From positions 62,001 to 126,000 of the forward strand of contig NZ_SMTK01000005.1 in NCBI RefSeq assembly GCF_004357995.1: 64,000 nucleotides of DNA, given 5' to 3'. Below, one piece after another: positions 38,905-50,190 of this stretch (the first letter of the stretch is position 1; every line of letters starts with the position of its first letter). The stretch is from Arthrobacter crusticola (GTDB lineage: Bacteria; Actinomycetota; Actinomycetes; Actinomycetales; Micrococcaceae). Position numbers and translations under genes: made by a program. The notes beneath the pieces are model-generated. The model saw nothing but the letters and a program-made list of their open reading frames with translations. It made no database searches and had not been told where the DNA came from.

Positions 38905-40713
38905 CTAAGCCTCCGCGGGGGCGGTCTTGCCTTCGGCCGGCTTCGACGGTTCGGCCGACTTCGGACGGGCGTCCACCCCGGCCTCCTTGCGCTGCTGCGG
39001 GGTGATGGGCGCCGGAGCGGCGGTCAGCGGATCGTAGCCGCCGCCGGACTTCGGGAACGCGATGACGTCGCGGATCGAGTCGGTGCCCGCGAGCAGCGAG
39101 ACGACCCGGTCCCAGCCCAGGGCGATGCCGCCGTGGGGCGGGGCACCGTACTTGAAACCCTCGAGCAGGAAGCCGAACTTCTCCTGGGCTTCCTCCGCGC
39201 TCAGGCCCATGACGGCGAAGACACGCTCCTGCACGTCGCGCCGGTGGATACGGATCGATCCGCCGCCGAGTTCGTTGCCGTTGCAGACGATGTCGTAGGC
39301 GTACGCCAGCGCGCTCTCGGGGTCGGTGTCGAAGGTGTCCTGGAACTCGGGCTTCGGCGAGGTGAAGGCGTGGTGCACTGCGGTCCACGCACCGGCGCCG
39401 ACGGCGACGTCACCCGCGGCCACGGCGGCGGAGGCCGGCTCGAACATCGGGGCGTCGACGACCCACACGAAGGCCCAGTCCCCGTCCTTGATGAGTCCGG
39501 TGCGGTGGCCGATCTCGACGCGTGCCGCACCGAGCAGGGCGCGCGACGGCGTCTTCTCGCCGGCGGCGAAGAAGATGCAGTCACCCGGGTTCGCGCCGAC
39601 GGCGGCTGCGAGGCCCTCGCGCTCGGCGTCGTTGAGGTTCTTGGCGACCGGGCCGCGGAGGCTGCCGTCGTCGTCGATCAGGACGTACGCGAGGCCCTTG
39701 GCGCCGCGCTGCTTGGCGAACTCCTGCCACGCGTCGAGCGTGCGGCGGGGCTGGGAGGCTCCGCCGGGCATGACGACGGCGCCCACGTAGGGGGCCTTGA
39801 AGACGCCGAAGCCGGTGTCCTTGAAGAACTCGGTGAGCTCGGTGAGCTCGAGCCCGAAGCGCAGGTCGGGCTTGTCGGAGCCGTACTTGGCCATGGCGTC
39901 GGCGTAGGTCATCCGGCGGATCGGGGTGGGGATCTCGACGTCGATCAGCTTCCACAGGCGCGTGATCAGCTGCTCACCGAGGGCGATGATGTCGTCCTCC
40001 TCGACGAAGCTCGCCTCAATGTCCAGCTGGGTGAACTCGGGCTGGCGGTCGGCGCGGAAGTCCTCGTCGCGGTAGCAACGGGCAATCTGGTAGTACTTCT
40101 CGAACCCGCCGACCTGAAGCAGCTGCTTGAACAGCTGCGGCGACTGCGGCAGGGCATACCAGGAGCCGGGGGCCAGGCGGGCGGGCACCAGGAAGTCGCG
40201 CGCACCCTCGGGGGTGGAGCGGGTGAGGGTGGGGGTTTCGATTTCGACGTAGCCGTCGGCGTGAAGCAGCTCGCGGGCCACCCGGCTGGCCTCCGAGCGC
40301 AGGCGCAGGTTCTTCTGCGGCGCAGGGCGGCGCAGGTCGAGGTAGCGGTGCTTCAGCCGCGCCTCCTCGCCGACCTCGACGTGCTCGTCGATCTGGAACG
40401 GCAGCGGATCGGCGGTGTTGAGGACGACGACCTGGTCGGCCATCACCTCGATCTCGCCGGTGGCCAGTGCGGGGTTCTCGTTGCCCTCGGGACGCTTCTG
40501 CACCGTACCGGTGATCTGCAGGACGTACTCGTTGCGCAGGGTGGAGAAGACCTCCTCCTCGCGGACGACGACCTGGGCTACGCCGGAGGCGTCGCGGAGG
40601 TCGAGGAAGGCGACGCCGCCGTGGTCCCGGCGCCGGGCCACCCAGCCGGTCAGGGTGACGGTCTGTCCAATATGCCCGGATCCGAGCGAGCCGAGTTCAT
40701 GCGTGCGCAGCAC
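38905..40713 (-). CDS. aspS: aspartyl-tRNA synthetase
   Basis: This 602-aa class II synthetase has an N-terminal OB anticodon-binding domain (about 15-110), motif 2 ([20 protein letters not shown]), the GAD insertion domain (about 300-420) and motif 3 ([10 protein letters not shown]). The GTG start at 40713 gives [16 protein letters not shown], the usual start. A Lys/Ala/Glu/Pro tail follows the core. Whether it also charges tRNA-Asn cannot be judged without the GatCAB genes. Confidence 0.98.
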   Translation of the reverse strand: MLRTHELGSLGSGHIGQTVTLTGWVARRRDHGGVAFLDLRDASGVAQVVVREEEVFSTLRNEYVLQITGTVQKRPEGNENPALATGEIEVMADQVVVLNTADPLPFQIDEHVEVGEEARLKHRYLDLRRPAPQKNLRLRSEASRVARELLHADGYVEIETPTLTRSTPEGARDFLVPARLAPGSWYALPQSPQLFKQLLQVGGFEKYYQIARCYRDEDFRADRQPEFTQLDIEASFVEEDDIIALGEQLITRLWKLIDVEIPTPIRRMTYADAMAKYGSDKPDLRFGLELTELTEFFKDTGFGVFKAPYVGAVVMPGGASQPRRTLDAWQEFAKQRGAKGLAYVLIDDDGSLRGPVAKNLNDAEREGLAAAVGANPGDCIFFAAGEKTPSRALLGAARVEIGHRTGLIKDGDWAFVWVVDAPMFEPASAAVAAGDVAVGAGAWTAVHHAFTSPKPEFQDTFDTDPESALAYAYDIVCNGNELGGGSIRIHRRDVQERVFAVMGLSAEEAQEKFGFLLEGFKYGAPPHGGIALGWDRVVSLLAGTDSIRDVIAFPKSGGGYDPLTAAPAPITPQQRKEAGVDARPKSAEPSKPAEGKTAPAEA

Positions 40714-40894
40714 AGCATTCCTTCCTACCGAAGTACCGCAGGCGGAGCTTCACCTGCTAAGTGTTAGATCAAACGTGTCCGAGTTTACCGGTCAACCGCA
40801 GCCGTCCCGGCCAGCAGCCGCGCCATGACCGGCGTCCTGCCCGGCACGGCGTTCCGCCGGCCATCGGGTCGCATTCCACGAAAGGGCACAACGG

Positions 40895-42181
40895 ATGAGC
40901 AACGTTCCGGGACTCCGGCGTTCGATGGGCGGATTCGACGCCACGACCGTTGGCATCGGATCGATGATCGGTGCCGGGGTGTTCGTCGTGTTTGGTCCGG
41001 CCGCCGCGGCCGCCGGCAGCCTGCTTCCCGCCGCCGTCGTGCTGGCCGGATTCATCGCCTACTGCAACGCAGCCGCCAGTGCCGCCTTGGCCACAGTGCA
41101 TCCCTTGAGCGGCGGCACCTACCTCTACGGCAGGCGCCAGCTGGGCCCGTGGCCGGGCTTTGTCGCGGGCTGGAGCTTCGTCACGGGCAAGCTGGCCTCC
41201 TGCGCGGCCATGGCCTTCACCTTCGGCCTGTACGCCGCCCCCGGGTACGAAACCCCGGCCGCGGTTGCCGCCGTCGTGGGGCTGACGGCGGTCAACCTGC
41301 TCGGCGTCACCCGCACCGCACTGATGACGCGGGCCGTCGTCGCCCTGGTCGTGCCGGTTCTGGCTTTCGCCGCCGTCGTGGCCTTCGCCGGGCCGTCGGC
41401 CCCGCAGCCGTGGACGCCCCCGGCCGGAGGGCCCTGGGGCGTGCTTCAGGCGGCCGGCCTGCTGTTCTTCGCCTTCGCCGGGTATGCGCGCATCGCCACC
41501 ATGGGCGAAGAGGTGCGCGAGCCCGGCAAGAACATTCCCCGGGCGATCTTCGGTGCCCTCGGGTTCACCCTCGTGCTCTACCTCGTCCTCGCCGCCGCGC
41601 TGCTCTCCGCCCTGGGCGCCGGACCGCTGGGCGATTCCACGGCGCCCCTGCGCGACGCCGTCCTGGCGGCTGGCGATGCCGGCGGCGGGCCCGGGGGAAG
41701 CGCCGCCGGGACCGCGGTGCTGGCCGTGACGCTGGCCGCCGCCCTGGCGAGCCTTGGTGCGCTGCTGGCGCTCATCGCCGGGGTGGGCCGCACGACCCTC
41801 GCCATGGCCCGGGAGGGCGACCTGCCCGGGGCCCTTGCGGCGATCTGGTCCCGGTTCGGAGTGCCGTGGGCGGCGGATACCGCCACCGCCGTCGTCGTGA
41901 TTGTCCTGCTGCTGACGACGGATGTACTCACCGTCGTCGGTTTCTCAAGCTTCGGGGTGCTGCTGTACTACGCGGTGGCCAACGTGGCTGCCTTCACCCT
42001 CACCGAACGCCAGTGGTACGCCCCGAAGATCCTCAATGTCGTCGGCGCCGCGGGGTGCCTGCTGCTGGCGTTCACCCTGCCCGTGACCTCGGTGCTGACC
42101 ATGACGGCGATCCTCGCCGTCGGCGTTGCGGGCCGCGCCGTCGTGCTCCGGCGCCGGAACCGGCGGTCCGCCCGCGGCTGA
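40895..42181 (+). CDS. APC-superfamily amino acid permease
   Basis: This 428-aa protein has about 12 hydrophobic segments. The N-terminal GIGSMIGAGVFVVFGPAA is the unwound TM1 glycine motif of APC transporters, and FFAFAGYARIATMGEEVREPGKNIPRAI is the TM6 and loop consensus. The substrate is probably an amino acid or amine. It is divergent from aspS and convergent with hisS. The C-terminus ends in an Arg-rich tail. Confidence 0.92.
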   Translation: MSNVPGLRRSMGGFDATTVGIGSMIGAGVFVVFGPAAAAAGSLLPAAVVLAGFIAYCNAAASAALATVHPLSGGTYLYGRRQLGPWPGFVAGWSFVTGKLASCAAMAFTFGLYAAPGYETPAAVAAVVGLTAVNLLGVTRTALMTRAVVALVVPVLAFAAVVAFAGPSAPQPWTPPAGGPWGVLQAAGLLFFAFAGYARIATMGEEVREPGKNIPRAIFGALGFTLVLYLVLAAALLSALGAGPLGDSTAPLRDAVLAAGDAGGGPGGSAAGTAVLAVTLAAALASLGALLALIAGVGRTTLAMAREGDLPGALAAIWSRFGVPWAADTATAVVVIVLLLTTDVLTVVGFSSFGVLLYYAVANVAAFTLTERQWYAPKILNVVGAAGCLLLAFTLPVTSVLTMTAILAVGVAGRAVVLRRRNRRSARG

Positions 42182-42335
42182 CCCTTCCGTCGGCCGCTGA
42201 CCTCGGGCGGAAAACGCACGCGATTGCGACATCCGCGCCGGATATATCTGGCCCGCGTGTCGTTTTGGGCGCAGCGGCCGCTGTGGGGCGCGCCGCTCGT
42301 TTTCGGGTGGGCCAGTCGTCCTCGAGTGCGCCGCG

Positions 42336-43667
42336 CTACGGGACGCGCAGCACCTGCGGGGCCAGATCCTCGGCCGGCGGGGTCCACAAATCCGGGTCGG
42401 CGGCCTCCTGTGCCCCGGAGCGGATGTCCTTGACCTCATGGGTGCCGTCGGCGCCGGTGAACCAGACGAACGGGATGCCGCGGCGGTCGGCGAACTTGAT
42501 CTGCTTGCCGAACTTCTCCGCGGTAGCAGCCACTTCGGCGGAGATGCCGCGGGCCCGTAGCGACGCGGCGACATCCTGGGCCGCCGACCAGGAGTCCTCG
42601 TCGGCGAGGGTCACCAGGACGGCGGTGGGAACCTGCCGGGAGACTGCCGCGAAGTCCTGGCTGAGGATCCGGGAGACGATCCGCGTGACGCCGATTGACA
42701 GCCCGACGCCCGGGAAGGTGCGGTTGCCCTTCGCCGCCAGGCTGTCGTAACGCCCGCCGGAGCAGATGGAGCCGAGGCTTTCGTGGCCGTTGAGGACCGT
42801 CTCGTAGACGGTGCCGGTGTAGTAGTCGAGGCCGCGGGCGATGCTCAGGTCCGCCACGACGCGCCCCGGTGCCCGCTTGGACGCCTCGGCGATGACCTGC
42901 TCGAGCTCGGTCAGCCCTTCCTCCAGCAGGTCGTCGGACACCCCGAGCGCCCTCACCTGCGCCACAAAGGAGGTATCGGGGGTGCGGATCGCCGCGAGGG
43001 CGATGGCGGCGTCGACCTGGGCGTCGGTGGCACCGAGCTCCTCGCGCAGCAGCTGCCCCACCTTGGCGGCGCCGATCTTTTCGAGCTTGTCGATGCTGCG
43101 CAGCACGGAGGCGGTATCGGTGAGCCCGATGCCGCGGTAGAACCCCTCGGCGAGCTTCCGGTTGTTGACCCGAAGCGTGAAGTCGGGAATCGGCAGCGCG
43201 CCGAGCGCCTCGACGACCACCAGGGCCAGTTCAACGTCGTACCGGAACGGCAGGACGCCGTCGCCGACGACGTCGATGTCGGCCTGCGTGAACTCCCGGG
43301 CCCGCCCCTCCTGCGGGCGCTCCCCGCGCCAGCACTTCTGGATCTGTGAACGGCGGAAGGGGAAGGCGAGGTGGCCGGCGTTCTCGACGACGTAGCGGGC
43401 GAACGGCACCGTGAGGTCGTAGTGAAGGGCAAGGCCCGCCTCGGACGCGGAGGCCTCGTCGGCCTGCAGGCGGGAGACGGCGTAGACCTCCTTGTCGATC
43501 TCGCCCTTGCGCAGCAGCTGATCAACGGTCTCAACGGCCCGGGTTTCTATGTTGGAGAAGCCGTGGAGGTCGAACACGCGGCGCAGTGTGTCAAGCACAT
43601 GCAGCTCGATCAGCCGCTCCTGCGGAAGCCATTCCGGGAAGCCGGACAGTGATGCCTTACGGGCCAT
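42336..43667 (-). CDS. hisS: histidyl-tRNA synthetase
   Basis: This 443-aa class II synthetase has motif 2 (RCWRGERPQEGRAREFTQADIDVVG form), the histidine-binding loop ARGLDYYTGTVYE, motif 3 (GVGLSIGVTRI) and a C-terminal anticodon domain. The ATG at 43667 starts MARKASLSGFPEWLP, typical of actinobacterial HisRS. It lies tail-to-tail with the APC permease gene and divergent from the DUF349 gene, with a 222-bp spacer. Confidence 0.98.
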   Translation of the reverse strand: MARKASLSGFPEWLPQERLIELHVLDTLRRVFDLHGFSNIETRAVETVDQLLRKGEIDKEVYAVSRLQADEASASEAGLALHYDLTVPFARYVVENAGHLAFPFRRSQIQKCWRGERPQEGRAREFTQADIDVVGDGVLPFRYDVELALVVVEALGALPIPDFTLRVNNRKLAEGFYRGIGLTDTASVLRSIDKLEKIGAAKVGQLLREELGATDAQVDAAIALAAIRTPDTSFVAQVRALGVSDDLLEEGLTELEQVIAEASKRAPGRVVADLSIARGLDYYTGTVYETVLNGHESLGSICSGGRYDSLAAKGNRTFPGVGLSIGVTRIVSRILSQDFAAVSRQVPTAVLVTLADEDSWSAAQDVAASLRARGISAEVAATAEKFGKQIKFADRRGIPFVWFTGADGTHEVKDIRSGAQEAADPDLWTPPAEDLAPQVLRVP

Positions 43668-43889
43668 GGGGCGTTTCTCCTTGATCGATGCAGCCAGGGA
43701 GGCGCTTCCACCGGTGCGGCACTCATTTTAGGGGCTGACCGGGTGCCCCGCGAAAACGCGGTGAAGGCCCCTGAAAGAGCAGCGCTACACACGGAACCCC
43801 TGCGGCCCCCGGAACGATAGACTCCTTATCTCTGAACGAAATGGCGGCGGACCGGTCCGTGCCATCCATCGAGCGAAAGACTTATAGCG

Positions 43890-45722
43890 GTGACAGACAG
43901 TCAGCAATCCGACGAAATGACCATCAACGACGAATCAGTGGCCCAGGACCCCAGCGTGGATTCCGCCGTTGACGTGCCAGCGGAAGCGACGGCCAGCGCT
44001 GACGCCCCCGCAGCTGGGGGTCCCACCGACGCCGCTCCGGCCGCCGGGGAGCAGGCCCCCGCCGCACTCGGGACAGAGGCCACGGAGGTCCCGGCAGCTC
44101 CGGAGACCCCGCCGGCTCCGGAGACCGAGCCCACCGATACCGCTGTCGCTGACACCCCGGCCGCTCCGGAGACCCCGGCCGCTACGGACACTCCGGCAGC
44201 TCCAGAGAACCCGGCCGCTACGGACACCTCGGCAGCTCCAGAAAGCCCAGCCGCGGAGAGCCCAGCTGCCCCGGCAGCTCCAGAAAGCCCAGTCGCGGAG
44301 AGCCCAGCCGTCCCGGCCGCGGAAAGCCCAGCAGCCCCGGCACCGGCCCCCGCCCCGGCGAGGCCCGCAGCACCCGCCGCCCCGCGCGCTCCCCTGCCGA
44401 CAGCGATGGCGCCGCGGCCCCTGAAGAAGGCCCAGACCCCGCTGGCGGTCCCCCCGGCGCACAGCACTCCGCTGGCCGAGGCGGAAAAGTTCGCCCGCGT
44501 CGAGGACGACGGACATGTTTTCCTTCTCCTCAACGGCGAGGAGCACCCGGTCGGCCAGTACCCCGACGCCTCACGGGAAGAGGCTCTCGCCTACTTCGTG
44601 AAGAAGTATGACGACATCGTCAGCCAGGTCGCACTGCTTGAGCAGCGCGTCAAGGGCAAGGCACCGTCGGCGGAAATGCTGAAGACCGCCAAGCACCTGC
44701 GCAGCCAGGTGGCCGAGCGCAAGCTCGTCGGCGACGTCGCGGCCCTCGAGGCGCGCATCGACGCGCTGACCGAGGCGATCACGGGGCTCGAGAAAGCCGA
44801 GCGGGCCGCCCAGGACGAGCTCAAGGCCAAGGAACTTGCCGCCCGCGAGGCGATCGTCGCCGAGGCGGAGGAACTGGCGGGCCGCGACCCGGCGACCGTC
44901 CAGTGGAAGGTCAGCAGCACGCGCATGAACGAGCTGTTCGAGCTGTGGAAGGCCGCGCAGAAGAACGGTCCGCGTCTGGGCCGGGGCACCGAGGACGCCC
45001 TGTGGAAGCGCTTCCGCTCCGCCCGAACGATCTTCGACCGGCACCGCCGCGCGTACTTCTCCCAGCTGGACAGCGACAACGCCGAGGCCAAGCGCGCTAA
45101 GGAAGCGCTGATCGCCCGCGCCGAGAGCCTCTCAAGTTCAACCGACTGGGGTGCGACGGCGGCCGAATACCGCCGCCTGATGGACGAGTGGAAGGCCTCG
45201 AAGCGGGCCAGCCGCAAGGACGACGACGCCCTGTGGGCGCGGTTCCGCGCCGCCCAGGACCGCTTCTTCGAGGCCCGCAAGTCGGCCAACGACGCGGTCG
45301 ACGAGGAGTACGGCGCGAACCTTGTGGCCAAGGAGGCCCTCCTGAAGGAGGCCGCCGCGCTGCTGCCCGTGAGGGACGTCGCCGCGGCCAAGAAGGCGCT
45401 GCAATCGATCCGGGACCGTTGGGAGGAGGCGGGCAAGGTGCCGCGCGCCGACATCGGAAGGATGGACGCCGGCCTGCGCCGCGTTGAGGACGCCGTCAAG
45501 GCGGCCGAGGACGAGCACTGGCACAAGACGAATCCTGAGACCAAGGCCCGCACCAACAGCGCGCTGAGCCAGCTGCAGGCCACCATCGCCACGCTGAAGG
45601 ATGACCTTGAGGCGGCCGAGAAGGCCGGGGACGCCAAACGGATCTCCACCGCGAAGGATGCCCTCTCCGCCCGCGAGCAGTGGCTCGAGATGCTGCAGCG
45701 GTCGGCCCAGGACTTCTCCTAG
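43890..45722 (+). CDS. DUF349-repeat protein with Pro/Ala-rich N-terminus
   Basis: This 610-aa protein has an acidic, disordered N-terminal region (about 20-180) of degenerate PAAPE/TPAATD repeats, followed by a linker (HVFLLLNGEEHPVGQYPDAS) and several DUF349 helical repeats (for example WKVSSTRMNELFELWK, WGATAAEYRRLMDEWKASKR). The C-terminal half is a long coiled-coil-like region. DUF349 proteins are conserved in actinobacteria but lack an assigned biochemical role. The start is the GTG at 43890. Position between hisS and relA is conserved in this group. Confidence 0.9.
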   Translation: MTDSQQSDEMTINDESVAQDPSVDSAVDVPAEATASADAPAAGGPTDAAPAAGEQAPAALGTEATEVPAAPETPPAPETEPTDTAVADTPAAPETPAATDTPAAPENPAATDTSAAPESPAAESPAAPAAPESPVAESPAVPAAESPAAPAPAPAPARPAAPAAPRAPLPTAMAPRPLKKAQTPLAVPPAHSTPLAEAEKFARVEDDGHVFLLLNGEEHPVGQYPDASREEALAYFVKKYDDIVSQVALLEQRVKGKAPSAEMLKTAKHLRSQVAERKLVGDVAALEARIDALTEAITGLEKAERAAQDELKAKELAAREAIVAEAEELAGRDPATVQWKVSSTRMNELFELWKAAQKNGPRLGRGTEDALWKRFRSARTIFDRHRRAYFSQLDSDNAEAKRAKEALIARAESLSSSTDWGATAAEYRRLMDEWKASKRASRKDDDALWARFRAAQDRFFEARKSANDAVDEEYGANLVAKEALLKEAAALLPVRDVAAAKKALQSIRDRWEEAGKVPRADIGRMDAGLRRVEDAVKAAEDEHWHKTNPETKARTNSALSQLQATIATLKDDLEAAEKAGDAKRISTAKDALSAREQWLEMLQRSAQDFS

Positions 45723-45829
45723 CACGCTTCTCCCAGCCCCGCGTCCGGGCGGAAGCCCCCGGAGCCCGTTTTTCCACATCGGGCCCCGGGGGCTTTTCCC
45801 TGCCGTGCCGGGTTCGGAATGCTTGAGCA

Positions 45830-46507
45830 ATGTCACCGCTGAGCACCGGCTCCACTGTTCCCCCCGTCCGGGTCGTCCGCGACACGTGGGCCCGTGCCGG
45901 CCCCGCCGGGCGGCAGCCGCCCGGCGAGGCCGTGCTCTTCCATGCCGGGGAGTTCTTCAGCGCCGTCGAACTTCAGGGGATGACCCTCGACGGCCTGGTC
46001 AGGAGGGTCTACCGGGAGACCTACCGGCGCACCGACTGCCCCGAAGACGCGGCCGTGCGCGCGCGTGCGGCGGCGAACGCGCTTCCGGCCCCGCTGCGCG
46101 GCCGCGTGGCGCTGGCCCGCCAATGCGCGGCCTGGGTGTACGGGTGCGCGCCGCCACCGCCGCTGCTGAGCGTGGTCACGGACCACCGCCGGCGCACTAC
46201 CGCGGTCCCGGCGTTCGGGGCCACCACGATGCACCAGGTGGCGCTGGGACCCTTCGACGTCAATCTCGTCGGCGGCGTGCCGGTGACGACGCCGCTGCGC
46301 ACCGCCCTCGATATCGCCGTCCACGGGCCCGAGGAGACCGCCGTCGACATCCTGGCCGCCCTGGCCGCCGCGCCGGGGCTCGAGTGTCCGCTGCGGCTGG
46401 TGGAGGCGGCTTTGGCGGGCGTGCGCAGGGTACCGGGCAAGGCCCGTGCCCTCGCCCGGCTCGGGCAGGCCCGGACCGACGCCGGCGGTTCAGGGGCACG
46501 GCCGTAG
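45830..46507 (+). CDS. AbiEi antitoxin-like protein, orphan
   Basis: This 225-aa protein has the pattern of the actinobacterial 'type IV toxin-antitoxin AbiEi family antitoxin' group: a central VALARQCAAWVYGCAPP stretch and the VTTPLRTALDIAVHGPEE motif. No AbiEii nucleotidyltransferase toxin gene is adjacent, so it is unlikely to be a functional TA pair here. The ATG at 45830 has no strong SD. It is convergent with relA. Confidence 0.7.
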   Translation: MSPLSTGSTVPPVRVVRDTWARAGPAGRQPPGEAVLFHAGEFFSAVELQGMTLDGLVRRVYRETYRRTDCPEDAAVRARAAANALPAPLRGRVALARQCAAWVYGCAPPPPLLSVVTDHRRRTTAVPAFGATTMHQVALGPFDVNLVGGVPVTTPLRTALDIAVHGPEETAVDILAALAAAPGLECPLRLVEAALAGVRRVPGKARALARLGQARTDAGGSGARP

Positions 46508-46630
46508 CCGCACGGCGCCGGGAACCCAACCTGGCGCACGCTGCGCAAGCGGTGAAAGGACGAGGACCCGGACCGGGAGAGATGACCCACGGCCCGTCCC
46601 GCTCACCGGGACAGAGGCCCAGGTCCCGTC

Positions 46631-49081
46631 CTAGGTGCGCCGCTGCGAGCCGGTGGTCCGGTAGACGTCGAACACGCCATCGATCCGCCGTACGGCGGCC
46701 AGCACGTGGTTGAGGTACTTCGGATCGCCCATCTCAAAGGCGAACTTCGACATGGCCACGCGGTCCGAGGAGGTATTGACGCTCGCGGCGAGGATGTTGA
46801 CCTGGTTCTCCGAAAGGACCCGGGTCACATCCGAGAGCAGGCTCTTCCGGTCCAGTGCCTCCACCTGGATCTCGACGAGGAACACACTCGACTGTGTCGG
46901 GGCCCATTCGACGGGCACGATGCGGTCCGGCTGATCCCGCAGCTCCTGGACATTCCGGCAGTCCGAGCGGTGCACCGACACCCCTGAGCCGCGGGTGACG
47001 AACCCGATGATCGGATCGGGGGGAACCGGCGTGCAGCACCGGGCGAGCTTCACCCAGACGTCGCCGACGCCGCGCACCGTCACCCCGGAGTCGGAGAACT
47101 TGGGCCGGCGCGGCTGGCTGGCGACCGCAGGCTCGGCCAGGTCCTCCTCGGCCTCCTGGTGGCCGCCCATAAGCGCCACGAGGTGCTCGATGACGTTCTG
47201 GGCGGAGGTGTGCCCGTCGCCGACCGCTGCGTACAGGGCGGCGATGTCCTGGTGGTGGAGCTCCTGGGCCACGGAGAGCAGCGCGGTATGAGTCATCATC
47301 CGCTGCAGGGGAAGGTTCTGCTTGCGCATGGCGCGGGTGAGCAGGTCCTTGCCCTTATCGATGGCCTCTTCGCGGCGCTCCTTCGTGAACCACTGCCGGA
47401 TCTTGTTCCGGGCCCGCGGGCTCTTGACGAAGCCCTGCCAGTCCTGGCTCGGCCCGGCGCCTTCGGCCTTGGAGGTGAAGATCTCAACCCAGTCGCCGTG
47501 GTTCAGTTCGCTGTTCAGCGGCACGAGCTTGCCGTTGACGCGGGCACCGATCGTCCGGTGCCCCACCTCGGTGTGCACCGCGTAGGCGAAGTCCACGGGG
47601 GTGGAGCCGGCCGGCAGGGCCATGACCTCGCCCTTGGGAGTGAAGACGAACACCTCGCGGGCGTTGATCTCGAAGCGCAGCGAGTCGAGGAACTCGTTGG
47701 GGTCGGCCGTCTCCTGCTGCCAGTCGACGAGGCTGCGCAGCCACCCGAGGTCTCCGCTGTCGGGGGCCTCGGCAGCCTTGCCGGCCCCGTTCTTGTACTT
47801 CCAGTGCGCCGCCACACCGTACTCGGCCCGCCGGTGCATGTCGTGGGTGCGGATCTGGATCTCGACGGGCTTGCCGCCGGGGCCAATCACCGTGGTGTGG
47901 AGGGACTGGTACATGTTGAACTTCGGCATCGCGATGTAGTCCTTGAACCTGCCGGGCAGCGGGTTCCAGCGCGAATGAAGCGAGCCGAGGGTTGCGTAAC
48001 AGTCGCGGACGCTGTCCACGAGGACCCGGACGCCCATGAGGTCATGGATGTCGTCGAAGTCCTTGCCCCGGACGATCATCTTCTGATAGATCGAGTAGTA
48101 GTGCTTGGGCCGCCCGGTGATGGTGGCCTTGATCTTCACCGCGCGCAGGTCTTCGTCGATCTGGTCGCGGATCAGGTTCAGGTGCTTCTCGCGCTCGGGG
48201 GTGCGGTCCCCGACCATCCTCACGATCTCCTCGTACACCTTCGGGTGGAGGGCAGCGAAGGAAAGGTCCTCGAGCTCCCACTTGATGGTGTTCATGCCGA
48301 GCCGGTGGGCCAGCGGGGCGAAGATCTCGAGGGTTTCCCGGGCCTTCCGGGCCGAGGACTCGGGTGAAACGAAGCGCCAGGTGCGGGCGTTGTGGAGCCG
48401 GTCGGCAAGCTTGATGACGAGCACCCGGATGTCCTTGGCCATGGCCACGACCATCTTGCGCACCGTTTCGGCCTGCGCCGCGTCGCCGAAGGAGACCTTG
48501 TCCAGCTTGGTGACGCCGTCGACGAGCATGGCGACCTCGGCGCCGAAGTCCCGGCGCAGCTCATCGAGGGTGTAGGCCGTGTCCTCGACGGTGTCGTGGA
48601 GCAGCGCCGCGGCCAGGGTGGTCCCCGACATCCCAAGCTCGGCCAGGATCGTCGCGACCGCCACGGGGTGGGTGATGTACGGGTCGCCGCTCTTGCGCAT
48701 CTGGCCTTCGTGGCTGCGCTCGGCGACGAGGTAGGCGCGCTGGATGAGGTCCAGGTCCTCTTTGGGGTTGTTGGCCCGCACCGTACGCAGGAGCGGCTCC
48801 AGCACCGGCGAGTAGCCGCTTGAGCCGCGCCCGGTCAGCCGCGCGATGCGGGCACGGGTGCGCCCTCGGCGGCCGGGGGTGGGCGGTTCGGACCCGGGCA
48901 GGCGGGACGGAGCGGCCGCCGGAGCGGCCTGGGCTGCCGCCGGTGCGACCGGCGCCGCGATCCAGTTCGGACCTGCGGCCGGAGCGGCGGGCGGCGGGCC
49001 GGGCACAGGACGCGATGGAGCGGCCGGCGGTGGTGTCCGGCCGGTGGTGGACCGCTCTGCGGGTGTTACCGCTTCAGCCAT
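46631..49081 (-). CDS. relA: bifunctional (p)ppGpp synthetase/hydrolase (Rsh)
   Basis: This 816-aa stringent-response enzyme has a Pro/Ala-rich N-terminus (about 1-85), an HD hydrolase domain ([10 protein letters not shown]), a RelA/SpoT synthetase domain ([21 protein letters not shown]), a TGS domain ([22 protein letters not shown]) and a C-terminal ACT domain ([20 protein letters not shown]). Both catalytic halves look intact. The ATG is at 49081. It is downstream of secF in the same direction. Confidence 0.97.
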   Translation of the reverse strand: MAEAVTPAERSTTGRTPPPAAPSRPVPGPPPAAPAAGPNWIAAPVAPAAAQAAPAAAPSRLPGSEPPTPGRRGRTRARIARLTGRGSSGYSPVLEPLLRTVRANNPKEDLDLIQRAYLVAERSHEGQMRKSGDPYITHPVAVATILAELGMSGTTLAAALLHDTVEDTAYTLDELRRDFGAEVAMLVDGVTKLDKVSFGDAAQAETVRKMVVAMAKDIRVLVIKLADRLHNARTWRFVSPESSARKARETLEIFAPLAHRLGMNTIKWELEDLSFAALHPKVYEEIVRMVGDRTPEREKHLNLIRDQIDEDLRAVKIKATITGRPKHYYSIYQKMIVRGKDFDDIHDLMGVRVLVDSVRDCYATLGSLHSRWNPLPGRFKDYIAMPKFNMYQSLHTTVIGPGGKPVEIQIRTHDMHRRAEYGVAAHWKYKNGAGKAAEAPDSGDLGWLRSLVDWQQETADPNEFLDSLRFEINAREVFVFTPKGEVMALPAGSTPVDFAYAVHTEVGHRTIGARVNGKLVPLNSELNHGDWVEIFTSKAEGAGPSQDWQGFVKSPRARNKIRQWFTKERREEAIDKGKDLLTRAMRKQNLPLQRMMTHTALLSVAQELHHQDIAALYAAVGDGHTSAQNVIEHLVALMGGHQEAEEDLAEPAVASQPRRPKFSDSGVTVRGVGDVWVKLARCCTPVPPDPIIGFVTRGSGVSVHRSDCRNVQELRDQPDRIVPVEWAPTQSSVFLVEIQVEALDRKSLLSDVTRVLSENQVNILAASVNTSSDRVAMSKFAFEMGDPKYLNHVLAAVRRIDGVFDVYRTTGSQRRT

Positions 49082-49191
49082 TTCAGCCCTTATCCTCAGC
49101 GCGTCGGCTACCTCTCATGCCCTTCGGGAGTGCACACCGTTAAGTCTAGCGGTGCCGGCGGCGCAGGAGCTGCACCGCCGGCACCCCCGGA

Positions 49192-50190
49192 TCAGGCGTT
49201 TGCGGCCTGGAGCGCCCGCCGCTGCCGGACCTTCTTTTCCTGCTCCTTGATCTCCGGCTCATTCAGCCGCAGCCAGGCGTACATCGGCGCGGCGACGAAG
49301 ATGGTGCTCAGGGTGCCCAGGATGATGCCGATGAACAGCGCCAGGGACAGGTCGCGGAGCGTTCCGGCGCCGAGGAGGTAGGCACCGATGAACAGGATTG
49401 AGGCCACCGGCAGCACCGCCACGACCGAGGTGTTGATGGAGCGCACCAGCGTCTGGTTGACCGCGAGGTTCACCTGCTCGGCGAAGGTCCGCTTGGAGTC
49501 CACGGAGAGCTCCGCGGTGTTTTCCCGGATCTTGTCGAACACCACCACCGTGTCGTACAGGGCGTAGCTGAGGATGGTGAGGAAGCCGATGATCGCCGAG
49601 GGGGTCACCTCGAAGTCGCTGAGCGAGTACAGCCCGGCGGTCACGACCATGACGACCACCAGGGCGCTCATGGCGGCCAATGACATCTTCCAGGTCCGGA
49701 AGTACAGGGCCATGAGCACGGCGGCCAGCAGGACGAACACCACCAGGCCGATCAGCGCCTGCCGGCTGACGTCCTCGCCCCAGGTGGGCCCGACGAAGCT
49801 CGAGGTCACCTGTTCGGGCCCGACGCCGTAGGCTTCCACGAGGTTGTCGCGCACGCTCAGCGTCTGGTCGTCGCTGAGCCGCTCGGTCTGGACGCGGATG
49901 GTCTCGGCCGCGATGTTGGTGACCCGCGGGACAGCCTCGGGCACGACGGCGGTGACGGCCTTCTCCCCCACCGCGATGTCGGTGTTGGCGGTGTCGGACA
50001 CGGTGAACTCGGAGCCGCCGCGGAAGTCGATGCCAAGGTTGAATCCGCCCTTGACCACCGGGATGATCAGCGAGAGGAGCACGGCGGCTGCGGCGATGAT
50101 GAACCAGAGGTTCCGCTTGGCGACGAAGGGGTAGGACCGCTTGCCGGAATAGAGCTCGTTACCGAAGTCGGCGAAGCTGCTGCGCTTCAT
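49192..50190 (-). CDS. secF: protein translocase accessory subunit SecF
   Basis: This 332-aa RND-type membrane protein has six helices and a periplasmic-side domain. Signatures are GGFNLGIDFRGGSEF near the N-terminus and YSLSDFEVTPSAIIGFLTILSYALYDTVVVFDKIREN. It works with SecD to use the proton gradient in secretion. Its ATG overlaps the secD stop by 4 bp. Confidence 0.98.
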   Translation of the reverse strand: MKRSSFADFGNELYSGKRSYPFVAKRNLWFIIAAAAVLLSLIIPVVKGGFNLGIDFRGGSEFTVSDTANTDIAVGEKAVTAVVPEAVPRVTNIAAETIRVQTERLSDDQTLSVRDNLVEAYGVGPEQVTSSFVGPTWGEDVSRQALIGLVVFVLLAAVLMALYFRTWKMSLAAMSALVVVMVVTAGLYSLSDFEVTPSAIIGFLTILSYALYDTVVVFDKIRENTAELSVDSKRTFAEQVNLAVNQTLVRSINTSVVAVLPVASILFIGAYLLGAGTLRDLSLALFIGIILGTLSTIFVAAPMYAWLRLNEPEIKEQEKKVRQRRALQAANA

